Shown here: positions 8,047 to 17,026 of the stretch, piece by piece
How positions within the stretch are numbered: the first letter of the stretch is position 1
Layout of the letters: every line of letters begins with the position of its first letter
NCBI GenBank assembly: GCA_910576775.1
Contig: CAJTJV010000039.1
Location: 1 to 22,858 of the forward strand
Reading direction: 5' to 3'
DNA: 22,858 nt
Origin: an uncultured Muribaculaceae bacterium
GTDB lineage: Bacteria > Bacteroidota > Bacteroidia > Bacteroidales > Muribaculaceae
Made by a program: the position numbers and the translations under genes
The notes under the pieces: generated by a model
Seen by the model: only the letters and a program-made list of their open reading frames with translations
Databases searched by the model: none
Told to the model about the DNA's origin: nothing

Positions 8047-8129
8047 CCGGGTATGTTTTGACGTATGGACTAAAGAAAAAGACAACTGCTTTCTCTGTGG
8101 GCGTAAACGGTTGGTAAACACTATGTTAC

Positions 8130-8155
8130 GTTTGAAAAGCGTTTGAAAAGCGTTT
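8130..8155. repeat. Short 11-bp tandem repeat
   Basis: The unit GTTTGAAAAGC occurs twice in a row and is followed by the partial copy GTTT. It overlaps the end of the decayed AlbA_2 gene. No function is evident. Confidence 0.7.
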
Positions 8156-9154
8156 AAATAATCGACCAGTCCGAGTTTGGTCCCAGGGATATATTCTTGA
8201 TTCTACCAAGTTTTCGTAATTTGGTAAGTATATTCGTAATCTTGTCTTTCTTTTGTCTATCGTTAAGCAAATCAGGCAGAAATTTCTTCGGGAAATAGGG
8301 TTTTGTGAAGAGGATTTATATATCTGTATTTTAAATTGCGTATTTTTTCGTAAATACGGTCTATGGCTAAGACGAATGGACATGTGGCAATCATATAATC
8401 CCGTTCAATATTGTCGGCTCCGCGTAGAATCCATTTAATTTTTGCGATGGCCGGTGATATAAGATATTCGCTTTCCTCTTTGCCAAGCAGGACTATGGCT
8501 GTGTTGGTAATCTTTCCCCGGATAGTAATTTTTGCCTTGTTCAGAAAGGTTATATCATCCCATGTCACAATCTCTTCGGCCTTGTCTCTGTGTGCATTGG
8601 TGTAGAGTTCCCGAACTTTGGATATCGCAAGCGGGTCTAAATCGTCGATAGTGGCATTTTCAATTATCCGGATACTCCAATCATTTGCCCGGACTTGATT
8701 CCGTATCCGTTCAATCTTTTCTATACTAAGACCTTGTAACGATTATCCGTCTCTTCCGTAGTAATGATTTTGAACGCGATTGGAATGCCTACAGGAGCCG
8801 GCGGGATTTCAAACATTATAACTCTCTTGCCATTTATGTAACTCAATTCGTGAATTTCTACAAATGTATGACGGTTGGTGGTGTGGTCTGCAATCTTTTT
8901 CTTTATTGAGTCAAGAGAGGGGCGTGAGTTCTTGTATTGGCTTCCGCATACTTCGTGAGATTCGTCATCAATGCCAAAAATCAACCATGCCAAGGTTTAC
9001 CTTTCAGATTGGCCTCATTGCTTAACGCTGAGAAATATTCTCCGAGTTTGTCATCATCAAAATTTGATTGAGCCTTTTTGAATTCGACGATTTCGTTTTC
9101 GGCAGGCATCGCCAATAAAGAATCGAGTATGTTTATGAGCTTTTCTTTGGGCAT
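8154..9154 (-). pseudogene. Decayed AlbA_2 (Schlafen-type) ATP-binding protein gene
   Basis: Four pieces in changing frames together spell a protein of the AlbA_2 plus HATPase_c_4 type. Piece 1 (9154-8981) begins MPKEKLINILDSL and contains EIVEFKKAQ and SNEANLKGKP, then hits a stop after a one-base loss near 8987. Piece 2 continues WLIFGIDDESHEV to FEIPPAPVGIPIAFK, followed by a second frameshift near 8768. Piece 3 continues HYYGRDG, an in-frame TAA at 8743-8745, then SLQGLSIEKIERIR to about 8280, reaching NLKYRYINP and TLFPEEIS. There the ATPase region is missing and the last piece, KFLPDLLNDRQKKDK to NSDWSII, ends at 8154. Intact relatives act as putative DNA-binding regulators or defence-related proteins; this copy cannot make a full product. 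It is AT-rich and lies downstream of the porZ cluster on the same strand. Confidence 0.85.
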
Positions 9155-9209
9155 CGATGCTTGTTTGCTTATGTGAAAAGTATATATTGGCGATTTGTTG
9201 TATTATTGC

Positions 9210-9743
9210 TTACTGAAGGCCGAGTTGGGCAAGGATTTCGGCGGCTTCCTGTCCTGACATGCTGCGGCGCGATGACAGTTCATTTGCGAAAGCGTCGGCG
9301 ATGTCGGCGACGCCGCGGGTGCGGAAAATGCGGTCGACGTAGTTCAGACAGGAGTCGAAAAGACGGTCGGTTTCGTCGCGTTCAAGACCGCAGTGGTCGT
9401 TGGCGTCCTGTCGCAGTGCCTCACGCAGACTTGTTGTATCTTCGGTGGATAACCCTTTATGATCAAGGATATAGCGGCGGCAGGTAACGTTGCCAAGTGC
9501 CATCGAAGCTGTGAGACGGAGGTCGCGCAAAGTCTGCTCCCATATTATTTTTGCCGACATTCGAGGATTGCCTTTGAATCCGAATTCATGGCTCATTTCT
9601 ATGCAGGCATCGGCTTCGGCATCAAGATTGATGTGCGACAGAAAGTCTTCTCCGTCGAGCACGACAAGGGTTATCGCCATGCCGGTAATTCCGTATGTTT
9701 TGTCTCGCTCGTTGTTGTAGGAAAGTCTGTTATGGCTGTTCAT
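9210..9743 (-). CDS. Hypothetical protein at the end of the porZ cluster
   Basis: I do not recognise this 177-residue protein. It has no signal peptide or membrane segment and is acidic, so it is probably cytoplasmic. The middle (SAKIIWEQTLRDLRLTASMA, about 65-84) and the Asp/Glu-rich C-terminal half look helical. Nothing resembles a catalytic motif. It starts 10 bases after the porZ stop codon and is most likely translated from the same mRNA as leuS, rdgB and porZ. The tight spacing supports it as a real gene. Its position beside porZ is a weak hint at a T9SS or envelope role, but it could equally be an unrelated housekeeping passenger. Confidence 0.75.
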   Translation of the reverse strand: MNSHNRLSYNNERDKTYGITGMAITLVVLDGEDFLSHINLDAEADACIEMSHEFGFKGNPRMSAKIIWEQTLRDLRLTASMALGNVTCRRYILDHKGLSTEDTTSLREALRQDANDHCGLERDETDRLFDSCLNYVDRIFRTRGVADIADAFANELSSRRSMSGQEAAEILAQLGLQ

Positions 9744-9752
9744 GATTGTTTT

Positions 9753-12179
9753 TTAATTAATCACCATTATTTTGGTAACTGCTCCGGAGCTGCCTTGTCC
9801 GTTTTGGGATGCGAATACGAAATATATGCCGCTGCGCACCCGGTTGCCTGTGCTGTCGCAACCGTCCCAAGTTACCATGCCGCCTTCTGATGTCCCTTGG
9901 TAAAAAACATTGCCGGCTGCATCGGCGATTTTTACCAGAGAGCCGTCCATCAGGCCTGTGACGGTAATCCAACCGGTGTATTCAGGACGCACCGGATTAG
10001 GATAAGCATAAACGTCGGAATAGCTGTCGGCGGCGGGAGAGGCATCGCTGTTGTAGACGAGGGTGCCTCCGGATGCACCGATATATACTTTGTTGCTGCT
10101 CATATCGCAGGCTACGGAGTAGACGCAGTTTTCGGGAAGCGGAGAGTTGTCGGTGGTAAAATTCTGTAGAATCTTTGTTCCGTCTGCGCTGACGAGATAT
10201 GTCCCGGAGCTTTCCGTCGCTATCCATTTTCGGTTTGTCGGATCGACGGCAATGTCATAGATTTTTTCTGTGCTCAGAAGATAATCACCGAGTTGTGTGC
10301 CGTCGTTTCGCGGCACGATGGGACGGCGTACGGTAAATGCCTGATTCATTGCCTCGGCTGGATTATCGATTACAAACAGGCCGATTGTAGTGCCTATCCA
10401 TACCTTGCCGTCGGCGTCCTCAGTAGCACATGTGATATGATCTATATTGATTTCGGATCCGCTGCGGTCGGTAATGCTTTTGTGGAGCGTGAATTTATCG
10501 TCGCGGAAATTACTCGGTGTACCGTTGTTATCCATAGCAAGCAGTCCGGAACCGTTGCCGTGGAATATAAAATTGATATTGGATTTTTTGCAGAAGGTGA
10601 CGCGCATGTCGCGGAATGGCTTTGTGATGTCGGATGTAAATCCGAAGCTCGTCCAGTCGGCTGCGGTGACTTTATCGATTTTTGCTTTGCGTTTTGCTGA
10701 CGACAGTACTTTAAAGGATTGGCCGTCACCGCCTTCCTCAAGTATCCATAGGTTGCCGTCCTGGTCGATGTCGGCAAAAATTATTTCTTCGATGACAGTG
10801 CCGTCGTTCCATGTTGTCTTGGCTGTCGGTGAGTTTGTGCTGTTTATGAGATTGAGCACTTTTCCGTCCTTGAGCACAAATAGACCTCCTATACGCGTCG
10901 GTACATATATGATGCTGTTGTCGTCAGGGTCGACGCAGAAACGCGACACGCCGCCAATCATGGCGGCGGTATTGTTGTTTTTCTGAAAGCGGGTGAATGC
11001 TTCGTGGTCGACGGCAATCTCCCTGGGCTGCGCGTTAAGGATGCTGCCGTTCTCAATGTAGCTCGTGCGTGCGATGTCGTTGTAGCCGTCTCCGATGGCG
11101 CCGGATACGATCAGTGATGTATTGACATTGCCGATATAGAGTCGCGAACCGTCGGATGTCCAGTGCATGTCGACAGGTTTGTCGGTGCTTATGCCTTCCG
11201 GCATGAACCCTTGCGAGAGTAAAGTCGGTTTGTTGCCGGAAAGACGGAAATTGGCAAGGCCGTCATTGCCTGTCGTCCACACGGATTCGATGCCTGATGC
11301 AGCGAATGCCGGTATTCCGTAGCCTTCGGGAAAGGCTGCGGTAGTCAGAGAGCCATCTTTTGCGCTTATGAAGCATATCTTGTCACCGTAAGTGAAGAAA
11401 GCGCCGTCGGAGCTACGCCCTACGGATGTACCTGGAAGGTCGCCGGTGTCGAGCTTATGTGTCTGGACGGATTGCGCGTCATCACTGATTGTTCCGAGGT
11501 ATACAGGGCCGTCGGTATGGATGAATACATAGGAGTTCTTGCCGACGGGGACGAGCCGTGCAGCCCATGCGGTACCGGCTCGTGTGAATTTGTCCAGAGT
11601 GTTGTGGCGGATATCGGCGGGGGCTGTGAAGCACCCGTATTCGGTGAATATAGCGATGTGGTCGTCGAGACTCATCACGTTCGTTACCGGCTGGTTGTAG
11701 ATGCCGGATTCAATTACTGTATGTTTGTTTTCGTCATATACTACGATGCCGAAATCCGTGGCGATATAGATGCGGCCATTGCCGAACGAAATATCATTGA
11801 TGCGATGGCTGCCTGTTATGACAGCTTCCTTTATTTCCGCCATGTTTACTACCGAGCCGTCGTCATGAAGCAGGTCGATATTTCCGTTGGTATATGCAAT
11901 GGCAAGATATCGGCTTACGGTATTATACCATATTCCGGTAATTGAGTTATCGGTAAGTTTATTGGTGGTATTGTATGCGTAAAATTCGCCGTCATCGCTC
12001 AGAGAGAACAGCGATGGGCCGCATAGGAAATATGTGCGGTCGCCGGTCTCTATTACGTTTGAGAAATCGCCGGTGACAGGCAAGGCTGTCCATTGCCCTG
12101 ACAGCTGTCTTGCGGAGAGGTCGACTCCGCACAGGAGACATGCGGAGAGGGTGAGGAGATATATCAGTCGTTTCATCAT
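9753..12179 (-). CDS. porZ: PorZ-like T9SS attachment-complex protein
   Basis: This 808-residue secreted protein has a signal peptide (MMKRLIYLLTLSACLLCG), then a long beta-propeller-rich region with repeated strand motifs (for example YIATDFGIVVYDENK and VWIGTTIGLFVID, the latter typical of two-component-regulator propellers). The last ~85 residues form a T9SS C-terminal domain (VYAYPNPVRP ... GIYFVFA ... VTKIMVIN). This layout matches Porphyromonas gingivalis PorZ, which sits on the cell surface with PorU, PorV and PorQ and brings anionic LPS to the sortase. The reading frame is open far upstream to 12608, but that part is an arginine-rich shadow of rdgB. I choose the ATG at 12179, which overlaps the rdgB stop in an ATGA arrangement; the next codon (12176) is also ATG. 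The assignment rests on architecture, since no alignment could be run. Confidence 0.78.
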   Translation of the reverse strand: MMKRLIYLLTLSACLLCGVDLSARQLSGQWTALPVTGDFSNVIETGDRTYFLCGPSLFSLSDDGEFYAYNTTNKLTDNSITGIWYNTVSRYLAIAYTNGNIDLLHDDGSVVNMAEIKEAVITGSHRINDISFGNGRIYIATDFGIVVYDENKHTVIESGIYNQPVTNVMSLDDHIAIFTEYGCFTAPADIRHNTLDKFTRAGTAWAARLVPVGKNSYVFIHTDGPVYLGTISDDAQSVQTHKLDTGDLPGTSVGRSSDGAFFTYGDKICFISAKDGSLTTAAFPEGYGIPAFAASGIESVWTTGNDGLANFRLSGNKPTLLSQGFMPEGISTDKPVDMHWTSDGSRLYIGNVNTSLIVSGAIGDGYNDIARTSYIENGSILNAQPREIAVDHEAFTRFQKNNNTAAMIGGVSRFCVDPDDNSIIYVPTRIGGLFVLKDGKVLNLINSTNSPTAKTTWNDGTVIEEIIFADIDQDGNLWILEEGGDGQSFKVLSSAKRKAKIDKVTAADWTSFGFTSDITKPFRDMRVTFCKKSNINFIFHGNGSGLLAMDNNGTPSNFRDDKFTLHKSITDRSGSEINIDHITCATEDADGKVWIGTTIGLFVIDNPAEAMNQAFTVRRPIVPRNDGTQLGDYLLSTEKIYDIAVDPTNRKWIATESSGTYLVSADGTKILQNFTTDNSPLPENCVYSVACDMSSNKVYIGASGGTLVYNSDASPAADSYSDVYAYPNPVRPEYTGWITVTGLMDGSLVKIADAAGNVFYQGTSEGGMVTWDGCDSTGNRVRSGIYFVFASQNGQGSSGAVTKIMVIN

Positions 12180-12772
12180 AAGCGGTTTTCGTTTTCCAGA
12201 AGCAGAAATTGCCTGAGTGCTTCTACGGCTTTTCCCCTGTGGCTGATGGCGTTTTTTTCGGCGGGAGTGGCTTCTGCAAATGATTTCGTCCATCCCGTGG
12301 GGCGGAAAAGTGGGTCGTAGCCAAAACCGCCTTCGCCGCGTGGCGCTGTCAGAATATCGCCTTCGACGGAGCCTTCGAAGATATGTGCTCCGTCGGAAGC
12401 CCTCAGCAATACCAAGGCGGTGCGGAAACGGGCGTGTCGGTCGGCGATTCCTTCGAGACGTCGGAGCAGTAGGGTATTGTTTGCGGCGCTGTCGTGGCTC
12501 GAACCGGCGAAACGGGCGCTGTAGACACCCGGGGCGCCTCCGAGAGCATCCACTTCCAGTCCGGAGTCGTCGGCGATGCAGTCGAGTCCGTAGTGTTCTG
12601 CCACCCATTGGGCTTTCTGCATGGCGTTTCCCTCGAAACTGTCGGCGGTTTCGGGAATGTCGTCGTTACAGCCAATATCGGCGAGGCCCAGCACTAAGTA
12701 ACCGTCGCCGAGAATCTCGCGCAACTCGCGTAGCTTATGGGTGTTGTTGGTGGCGAAGACTATCTGCTTCAT
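12176..12772 (-). CDS. rdgB: RdgB/HAM1 non-canonical purine NTP pyrophosphatase
   Basis: This 198-residue cytoplasmic enzyme hydrolyses dITP, ITP and XTP to the monophosphates, cleaning the nucleotide pool. The family signatures are all present: N-terminal FATNNTHKL (6-14), SFEGNA (45-50), the catalytic ADDSGLEVD (67-75), GYDPLF and SHRGKA near the C-terminus. Length is normal. It begins 38 bases after the leuS stop and its stop codon overlaps the porZ start by four bases, so translation of the two is probably coupled. Confidence 0.95.
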   Translation of the reverse strand: MKQIVFATNNTHKLRELREILGDGYLVLGLADIGCNDDIPETADSFEGNAMQKAQWVAEHYGLDCIADDSGLEVDALGGAPGVYSARFAGSSHDSAANNTLLLRRLEGIADRHARFRTALVLLRASDGAHIFEGSVEGDILTAPRGEGGFGYDPLFRPTGWTKSFAEATPAEKNAISHRGKAVEALRQFLLLENENRL

Positions 12773-12810
12773 TACGTAATTAACGTAGCTTATGGTGCGT
12801 TTATTGTAGA

Positions 12811-15585
12811 TTATCCCACTACAATATTCACGATTTTACCGGGTACGACAATAATCTTGCGGATGGTCTTTCCGTCAATCCATTTCTGTGCTCCGGAATC
12901 GGACAGGGCAATTTTTTCGATGTCCTCCTTGGCGGCATCGGCGGCGACGCTGATGTTGTAGCGTGCCTTTCCGTTGAAAGATACTGCCATTGTGACTGTC
13001 GATTCCTTGAGGTAATCCTCATTGTATACAGGCCATTTGGCGTCGCATATAGTACCGTCAGCTCCGATAGCGTTGTGCCAGAGTTCTTCTGTAGCGTATG
13101 GAGCGAAGGGAGCGAGAAGTATAAGTAGTTCTGACAGGATTCTGCGTGAATGGCATTTCTGTTGTGCGAGTTCGTTGACGCAAATCATGAATGCGGCTAC
13201 AGAGGTGTTGAATGAGAATGCCTCTATGTCGGCAGTGACTTTCTTGATAAGTTTGTGGAGGCTCTTGAGATTTTCGGCAGTCGGCTCGCTGTCGTCGACA
13301 AGGAGTTGGTCGCCGCGCCAGTAAAGCCCCCATAGTTTTTTCAGGAAGCGGTATACGCCGTCGATGCCGTGGGTGTCCCAGGGCTTGCTCTGCTCGATGG
13401 GGCCGAGGAACATTTCATAGAGGCGCAAGGTGTCGGCGCCGTAACGTTCTACAATATCGTCCGGATTGACGACATTGAACATTGATTTCGACATTTTTTC
13501 AACGGCATTGCCGCATACATATCGGCCGTCGTCCTCCAGAACAAATTCGGCGTCGGCGAACTCGGGACGCCACGCACGGAATTTCTCCGTGTCGAGGACG
13601 TCGTCAGTGACGATATTGATATCCACACGGATTGGCGTGGTATCGTAGTTGTCTTTTTTGCTGATGGTTACAAAAGTGTTGGAGTCCTTGATGCGGTAAA
13701 CGAAATTGCTCCGGCCCTGAATCATGCCCTGATTGATGAGCTTGCGGAAGGGTTCGTCCTCGACGATATAGCCGTAGTCGTAGAGGAATTTGTTCCAGAA
13801 ACGACTGTAGATAAGGTGGCCTGTCGCATGTTCGCTACCGCCGACATAAAGGTCGACACTGCGCCAGTAGTCATTGGCTTCCTTGCTTACGAGAGTCTCG
13901 TTGTTGCGGGGATCCATGTAGCGGAGGTAGTATGCCGATGAACCTGCGAAGCCGGGCATGGTGTTGAGTTCGAGAGGATAGCCCTCGGGAGTACACCATC
14001 CTTTGGCACGTCCCAATGGAGGTTCGCCGGTTTCAGTAGGCAAATACTTGTCGATTTCGGGAAGCTCGAGGGGTAGCCTGTCGTAAGGCATGGGGATGCC
14101 GTCCTTGTAGTAGATTGGAATAGGTTCGCCCCAATAGCGCTGACGGCTGAAAATGGCGTCGCGAAGGCGGTAGTTCACTTTTACACGTCCTATGCCTGCT
14201 TTTTCGATATAAGCCTTCGCTGCGGCGATTGCGTCTTTTACATCAAGGCCGTTGAGATTTAGCTCCGGACCTTCGGAATTTATCATTTTGCCTTCTTTGG
14301 CGTCGAAAGATGCCTCGCTGACGTCGGCACCTTCGATAAGAGGGATTATGGGAAGGCTGAAATGACGTGCGAAAGCGTAGTCGCGGCTGTCGTGGGCGGG
14401 AACTGCCATGATGGCGCCTGTGCCGTAGCCGGCAAGTACATAGTCGCTAATCCATACGGGTACCTTTTTGCCCGAAAGAGGATTTATGGCGTATGAACCG
14501 CTGAAAACGCCTGTCACTTTTTTGTCGATCATGCGCTCGCGCTCTGTGCGGTGTTTGATGGATTCCAGATAAGCGTCAACGGCTGCTTTCTGTTCGGGAG
14601 TGGTTAGCTCGGCGACATATTTGCTCTCGGGGGCGAGAACCATAAATGTTACGCCGAATACGGTGTCGGCGCGGGTTGTGAAGATTTCAAGGTCGATATC
14701 GTCGCGGCCGTCGATGCGGAAATGCATCTCGGCGCCTTCGCTTCGGCCAATCCAGTTGCGCTGTGTCTCTTTGATGGAGTCGGACCATTCGATAGTTTCA
14801 AGGCCACGGAGCAGGCGATCGGCGTATGCCGACACGCGCAGGAACCACTGCCACATTTCTTTTTGCTCTACAGGGTAGCCGCCGCGCACCGACACCCCCT
14901 CGCTTACTTCATCGTTGGCGAGTACGGTGCCGAGTTTCGGACACCAGTTAACCATAGAGTTTCCGAGATAGGCGAGCCGGTAGTTCATAAGAGTGTCGCT
15001 TTTTTCTTTGTCGGTCATCGCCGCCCATTCGTCGGCAGTGAATGTGAGTTCCTTGCCGCATGCGGCATCCACGCCGGCGGAGCCGTTTTTTTCGAAATGT
15101 GCTGCAAGGTCCTTTATCGGCTTTGCGCGGTCGGCTCTGCGGTCGTAGTACGACTCGAACATCTGTAGGAATGCCCATTGCGTCCATTTGTAGAATTCAG
15201 GGTCGCAGGTGCGTATCTGGCGGCTCCAGTCGAAACTCAGACCGATATTGTCAAGCTGGCCGGTGTAACGTTCTATATTGACATGGGTCGTCACCTCCGG
15301 GTGCTGTCCGGTCTGGATGGCGTATTGTTCGGCTGGCAGACCGTAAGCATCATAGCCCATCGGGTGGAGTACATTAAAACCGTTCAGCCGTTTGTAGCGG
15401 CTGTATATGTCGCTGGAAATGTAGCCTAAAGGATGGCCTACATGAAGACCGGCTCCCGACGGATAGGGGAACATGTCCAGAACATAGAATTTGGGGCGTG
15501 AGGGGTCGATATCCACACGGTATATATCGTTGTCTTTCCAGAATTGCCGTATTCTCGGCTCAAGGTCCTTGTGATTGTACTCCAT
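12811..15585 (-). CDS. leuS: Leucyl-tRNA synthetase
   Basis: This 924-residue class I synthetase charges tRNA-Leu. The HIGH-type motif lies in PYPSGAGLHVGHP (40-52; HVGH in place of HIGH, as usual in LeuRS) and KMSKS at 697-701. Between them are the zinc-region, the CP1 editing domain (TRADTVFGVTFMVLAPE) and a leucine-specific insertion before KMSKS. The anticodon-binding and C-terminal domains follow. The length is slightly above that of E. coli LeuS, as is common in Bacteroidales. The open frame begins at 15606, but the ATG at 15585 gives the standard N-terminus MEYNHKDLEP and lies just after a consensus promoter. It heads the leuS-rdgB-porZ-177-aa cluster. Confidence 0.96.
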   Translation of the reverse strand: MEYNHKDLEPRIRQFWKDNDIYRVDIDPSRPKFYVLDMFPYPSGAGLHVGHPLGYISSDIYSRYKRLNGFNVLHPMGYDAYGLPAEQYAIQTGQHPEVTTHVNIERYTGQLDNIGLSFDWSRQIRTCDPEFYKWTQWAFLQMFESYYDRRADRAKPIKDLAAHFEKNGSAGVDAACGKELTFTADEWAAMTDKEKSDTLMNYRLAYLGNSMVNWCPKLGTVLANDEVSEGVSVRGGYPVEQKEMWQWFLRVSAYADRLLRGLETIEWSDSIKETQRNWIGRSEGAEMHFRIDGRDDIDLEIFTTRADTVFGVTFMVLAPESKYVAELTTPEQKAAVDAYLESIKHRTERERMIDKKVTGVFSGSYAINPLSGKKVPVWISDYVLAGYGTGAIMAVPAHDSRDYAFARHFSLPIIPLIEGADVSEASFDAKEGKMINSEGPELNLNGLDVKDAIAAAKAYIEKAGIGRVKVNYRLRDAIFSRQRYWGEPIPIYYKDGIPMPYDRLPLELPEIDKYLPTETGEPPLGRAKGWCTPEGYPLELNTMPGFAGSSAYYLRYMDPRNNETLVSKEANDYWRSVDLYVGGSEHATGHLIYSRFWNKFLYDYGYIVEDEPFRKLINQGMIQGRSNFVYRIKDSNTFVTISKKDNYDTTPIRVDINIVTDDVLDTEKFRAWRPEFADAEFVLEDDGRYVCGNAVEKMSKSMFNVVNPDDIVERYGADTLRLYEMFLGPIEQSKPWDTHGIDGVYRFLKKLWGLYWRGDQLLVDDSEPTAENLKSLHKLIKKVTADIEAFSFNTSVAAFMICVNELAQQKCHSRRILSELLILLAPFAPYATEELWHNAIGADGTICDAKWPVYNEDYLKESTVTMAVSFNGKARYNISVAADAAKEDIEKIALSDSGAQKWIDGKTIRKIIVVPGKIVNIVVG

Positions 15586-15610
15586 AATGATAACAATTGC
15601 TTTCAACCTA

Positions 15611-15642
15611 CAAAGTTAAATAAAAAGCTCCGTAACGGCAAA
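15611..15642 (-). promoter_or_regulatory. Promoter of the leuS cluster
   Basis: The minus strand reads TTTG (15639-15642), 20 bases, then TAACTTTG (15611-15618). This consensus Bacteroidota promoter would start RNA about 20 bases before the leuS ATG at 15585. It excludes the alternative start at 15606 as the main one. Confidence 0.72.
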
Positions 15643-15715
15643 TCCGCAATTTTGTGGTTGGTGGCCGGATTATGTAACTGTCTGCGCCACGTAGGCAAGA
15701 CGATTTTAAAACAAG

Positions 15716-17026
15716 TTAATTCCGGTGTTTCCGGCGGAAAAGCTCGTTATGCCATTTAAGGTAATGACGTCTCTCGCAATCGATATAATCGAATGGAATG
15801 GTTCTGTTATGCAAGTATTGAAAATCGTCCTCGTTTTCAATAGACTGTGAATAGATAACGTTCCCTGTTGAAGCGTCAATGGTAATCAGATTGGCCGACT
15901 CGAATAATTTATCGCATACCGGACACATGAGAAATCCATTGTTCGGATTCATTGCATCGTAGGTGTCCTCGCATTTGGCGTATGGTTTTATATGGCTTGC
16001 GATAAGGAAATCTTCATATTTGAATCCGCATATGGGACATACATGAGGTGTCTTTTTGAGTAATCCGCCTCTGAATTCCCCGTGGACGGTGCGGGTTTTA
16101 ACCCCATTGTTATATCTGTATTTGCCTCCTTGTGATTTGCGTCTGACTGTGATATTGTATCTTTCAGCAAGCATCAGGAGCTTGGTATCCGCAATATCGA
16201 TGGATATGGAATCGGAGTAGGTGACGGGTTCGATATGCGGGGAGAAGGTTAAATAGCCGCGAAGAGACTGGATTATATATGATTCCGACATGTCTTGAAG
16301 ATATGAATTCTTCTTGGGCATGTCATAATTGCTTCGGGTTCCTTCCGTATTAAGAGAGATATCGAACCGGTTAACAGTTTTCTTGGAGACAGCTCCTGTT
16401 CTGGCAACCATATTCTGACGGTTGGCATAGTTCAATACAACCATGGGATATTTAGGCGTGAATATGGCCCATCTCTTGGATTTGTTTTTTACACGAACAT
16501 CGTGTTTGATATATTCTGCCCTATATCTGTCATATGCTGCTTGTTTATCTTTCAAAGTCGTAGCCTTGCAGAAATCCACATAGTAGTGCCAGATATTGTC
16601 GTTGTGAAATACCTTGTAGCAAAGAAGATATAAAAAGATATACGCGTTTTCGAAGCTGGAACTGAAAATTTCGAGAATATCGTCGTCAATTATACGATAG
16701 TTTGGACCATCTTTTTCAACAGCGTTGACGAAACGCAGAAGGGCTAACGCTTCCGTAAAATAGTTCCGTACCTGAGAAGACCCCGGTGTAAGTCCGAAAA
16801 GGTCTGTGATGTATTGATTTTCACGGTCTCTTTCCTCCGGGGCGCGCATAAAACGATCGCCAAAACGAAAATACTGGATATATCGACACACAAAAAACAT
16901 AGTGTCGAAAGCGTATGACTTGTCGGCAAGGAAACGTCCGTGCTCTCTTGTAGTTTGTTTTTCCAGTGTAAGATTGTCACACTTTTGGAGTATGTGGTTG
17001 ACTAAGTCTTTATTGAACTGTGCCAT
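15716..17026 (-). CDS. HNH-family restriction endonuclease (putative)
   Basis: This 436-residue protein is the likely nuclease of the adjacent methyltransferase. A C-terminal HNH (beta-beta-alpha-metal) domain begins near residue 328: CPIC (330-333), catalytic-type SHI with His345, NPNNG with Asn362/363, then CPVCDKLF (368-375). The two CxxC pairs should bind a structural zinc. The third position of the classic H-N-H set is Cys rather than His. Residues 1 to about 320 show no recognised domain and probably carry DNA recognition. The gene overlaps the end of the methyltransferase gene by 17 bases, so the two are co-translated, as expected for a restriction-modification pair. It is AT-richer than leuS. 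No good terminator separates it from the leuS promoter 70 bases downstream. A non-restriction role cannot be excluded by sequence alone. Confidence 0.8.
   Translation of the reverse strand: MAQFNKDLVNHILQKCDNLTLEKQTTREHGRFLADKSYAFDTMFFVCRYIQYFRFGDRFMRAPEERDRENQYITDLFGLTPGSSQVRNYFTEALALLRFVNAVEKDGPNYRIIDDDILEIFSSSFENAYIFLYLLCYKVFHNDNIWHYYVDFCKATTLKDKQAAYDRYRAEYIKHDVRVKNKSKRWAIFTPKYPMVVLNYANRQNMVARTGAVSKKTVNRFDISLNTEGTRSNYDMPKKNSYLQDMSESYIIQSLRGYLTFSPHIEPVTYSDSISIDIADTKLLMLAERYNITVRRKSQGGKYRYNNGVKTRTVHGEFRGGLLKKTPHVCPICGFKYEDFLIASHIKPYAKCEDTYDAMNPNNGFLMCPVCDKLFESANLITIDASTGNVIYSQSIENEDDFQYLHNRTIPFDYIDCERRHYLKWHNELFRRKHRN

Noticed and set aside
12180..12608. N-terminal extension of the porZ frame
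   Set aside because: The extra ~143 residues are arginine-rich and lie over rdgB in another frame; a proper signal peptide starts at 12179.
12280..12783. 167-residue arginine-rich plus-strand frame
   Set aside because: It is a shadow of rdgB with biased composition and no homology-like features.
15716..17026. HNH gene considered as a homing endonuclease or part of a mobile intron
   Set aside because: It overlaps and follows a complete DNA methyltransferase gene, which fits restriction-modification; no intron or interrupted host gene is seen.
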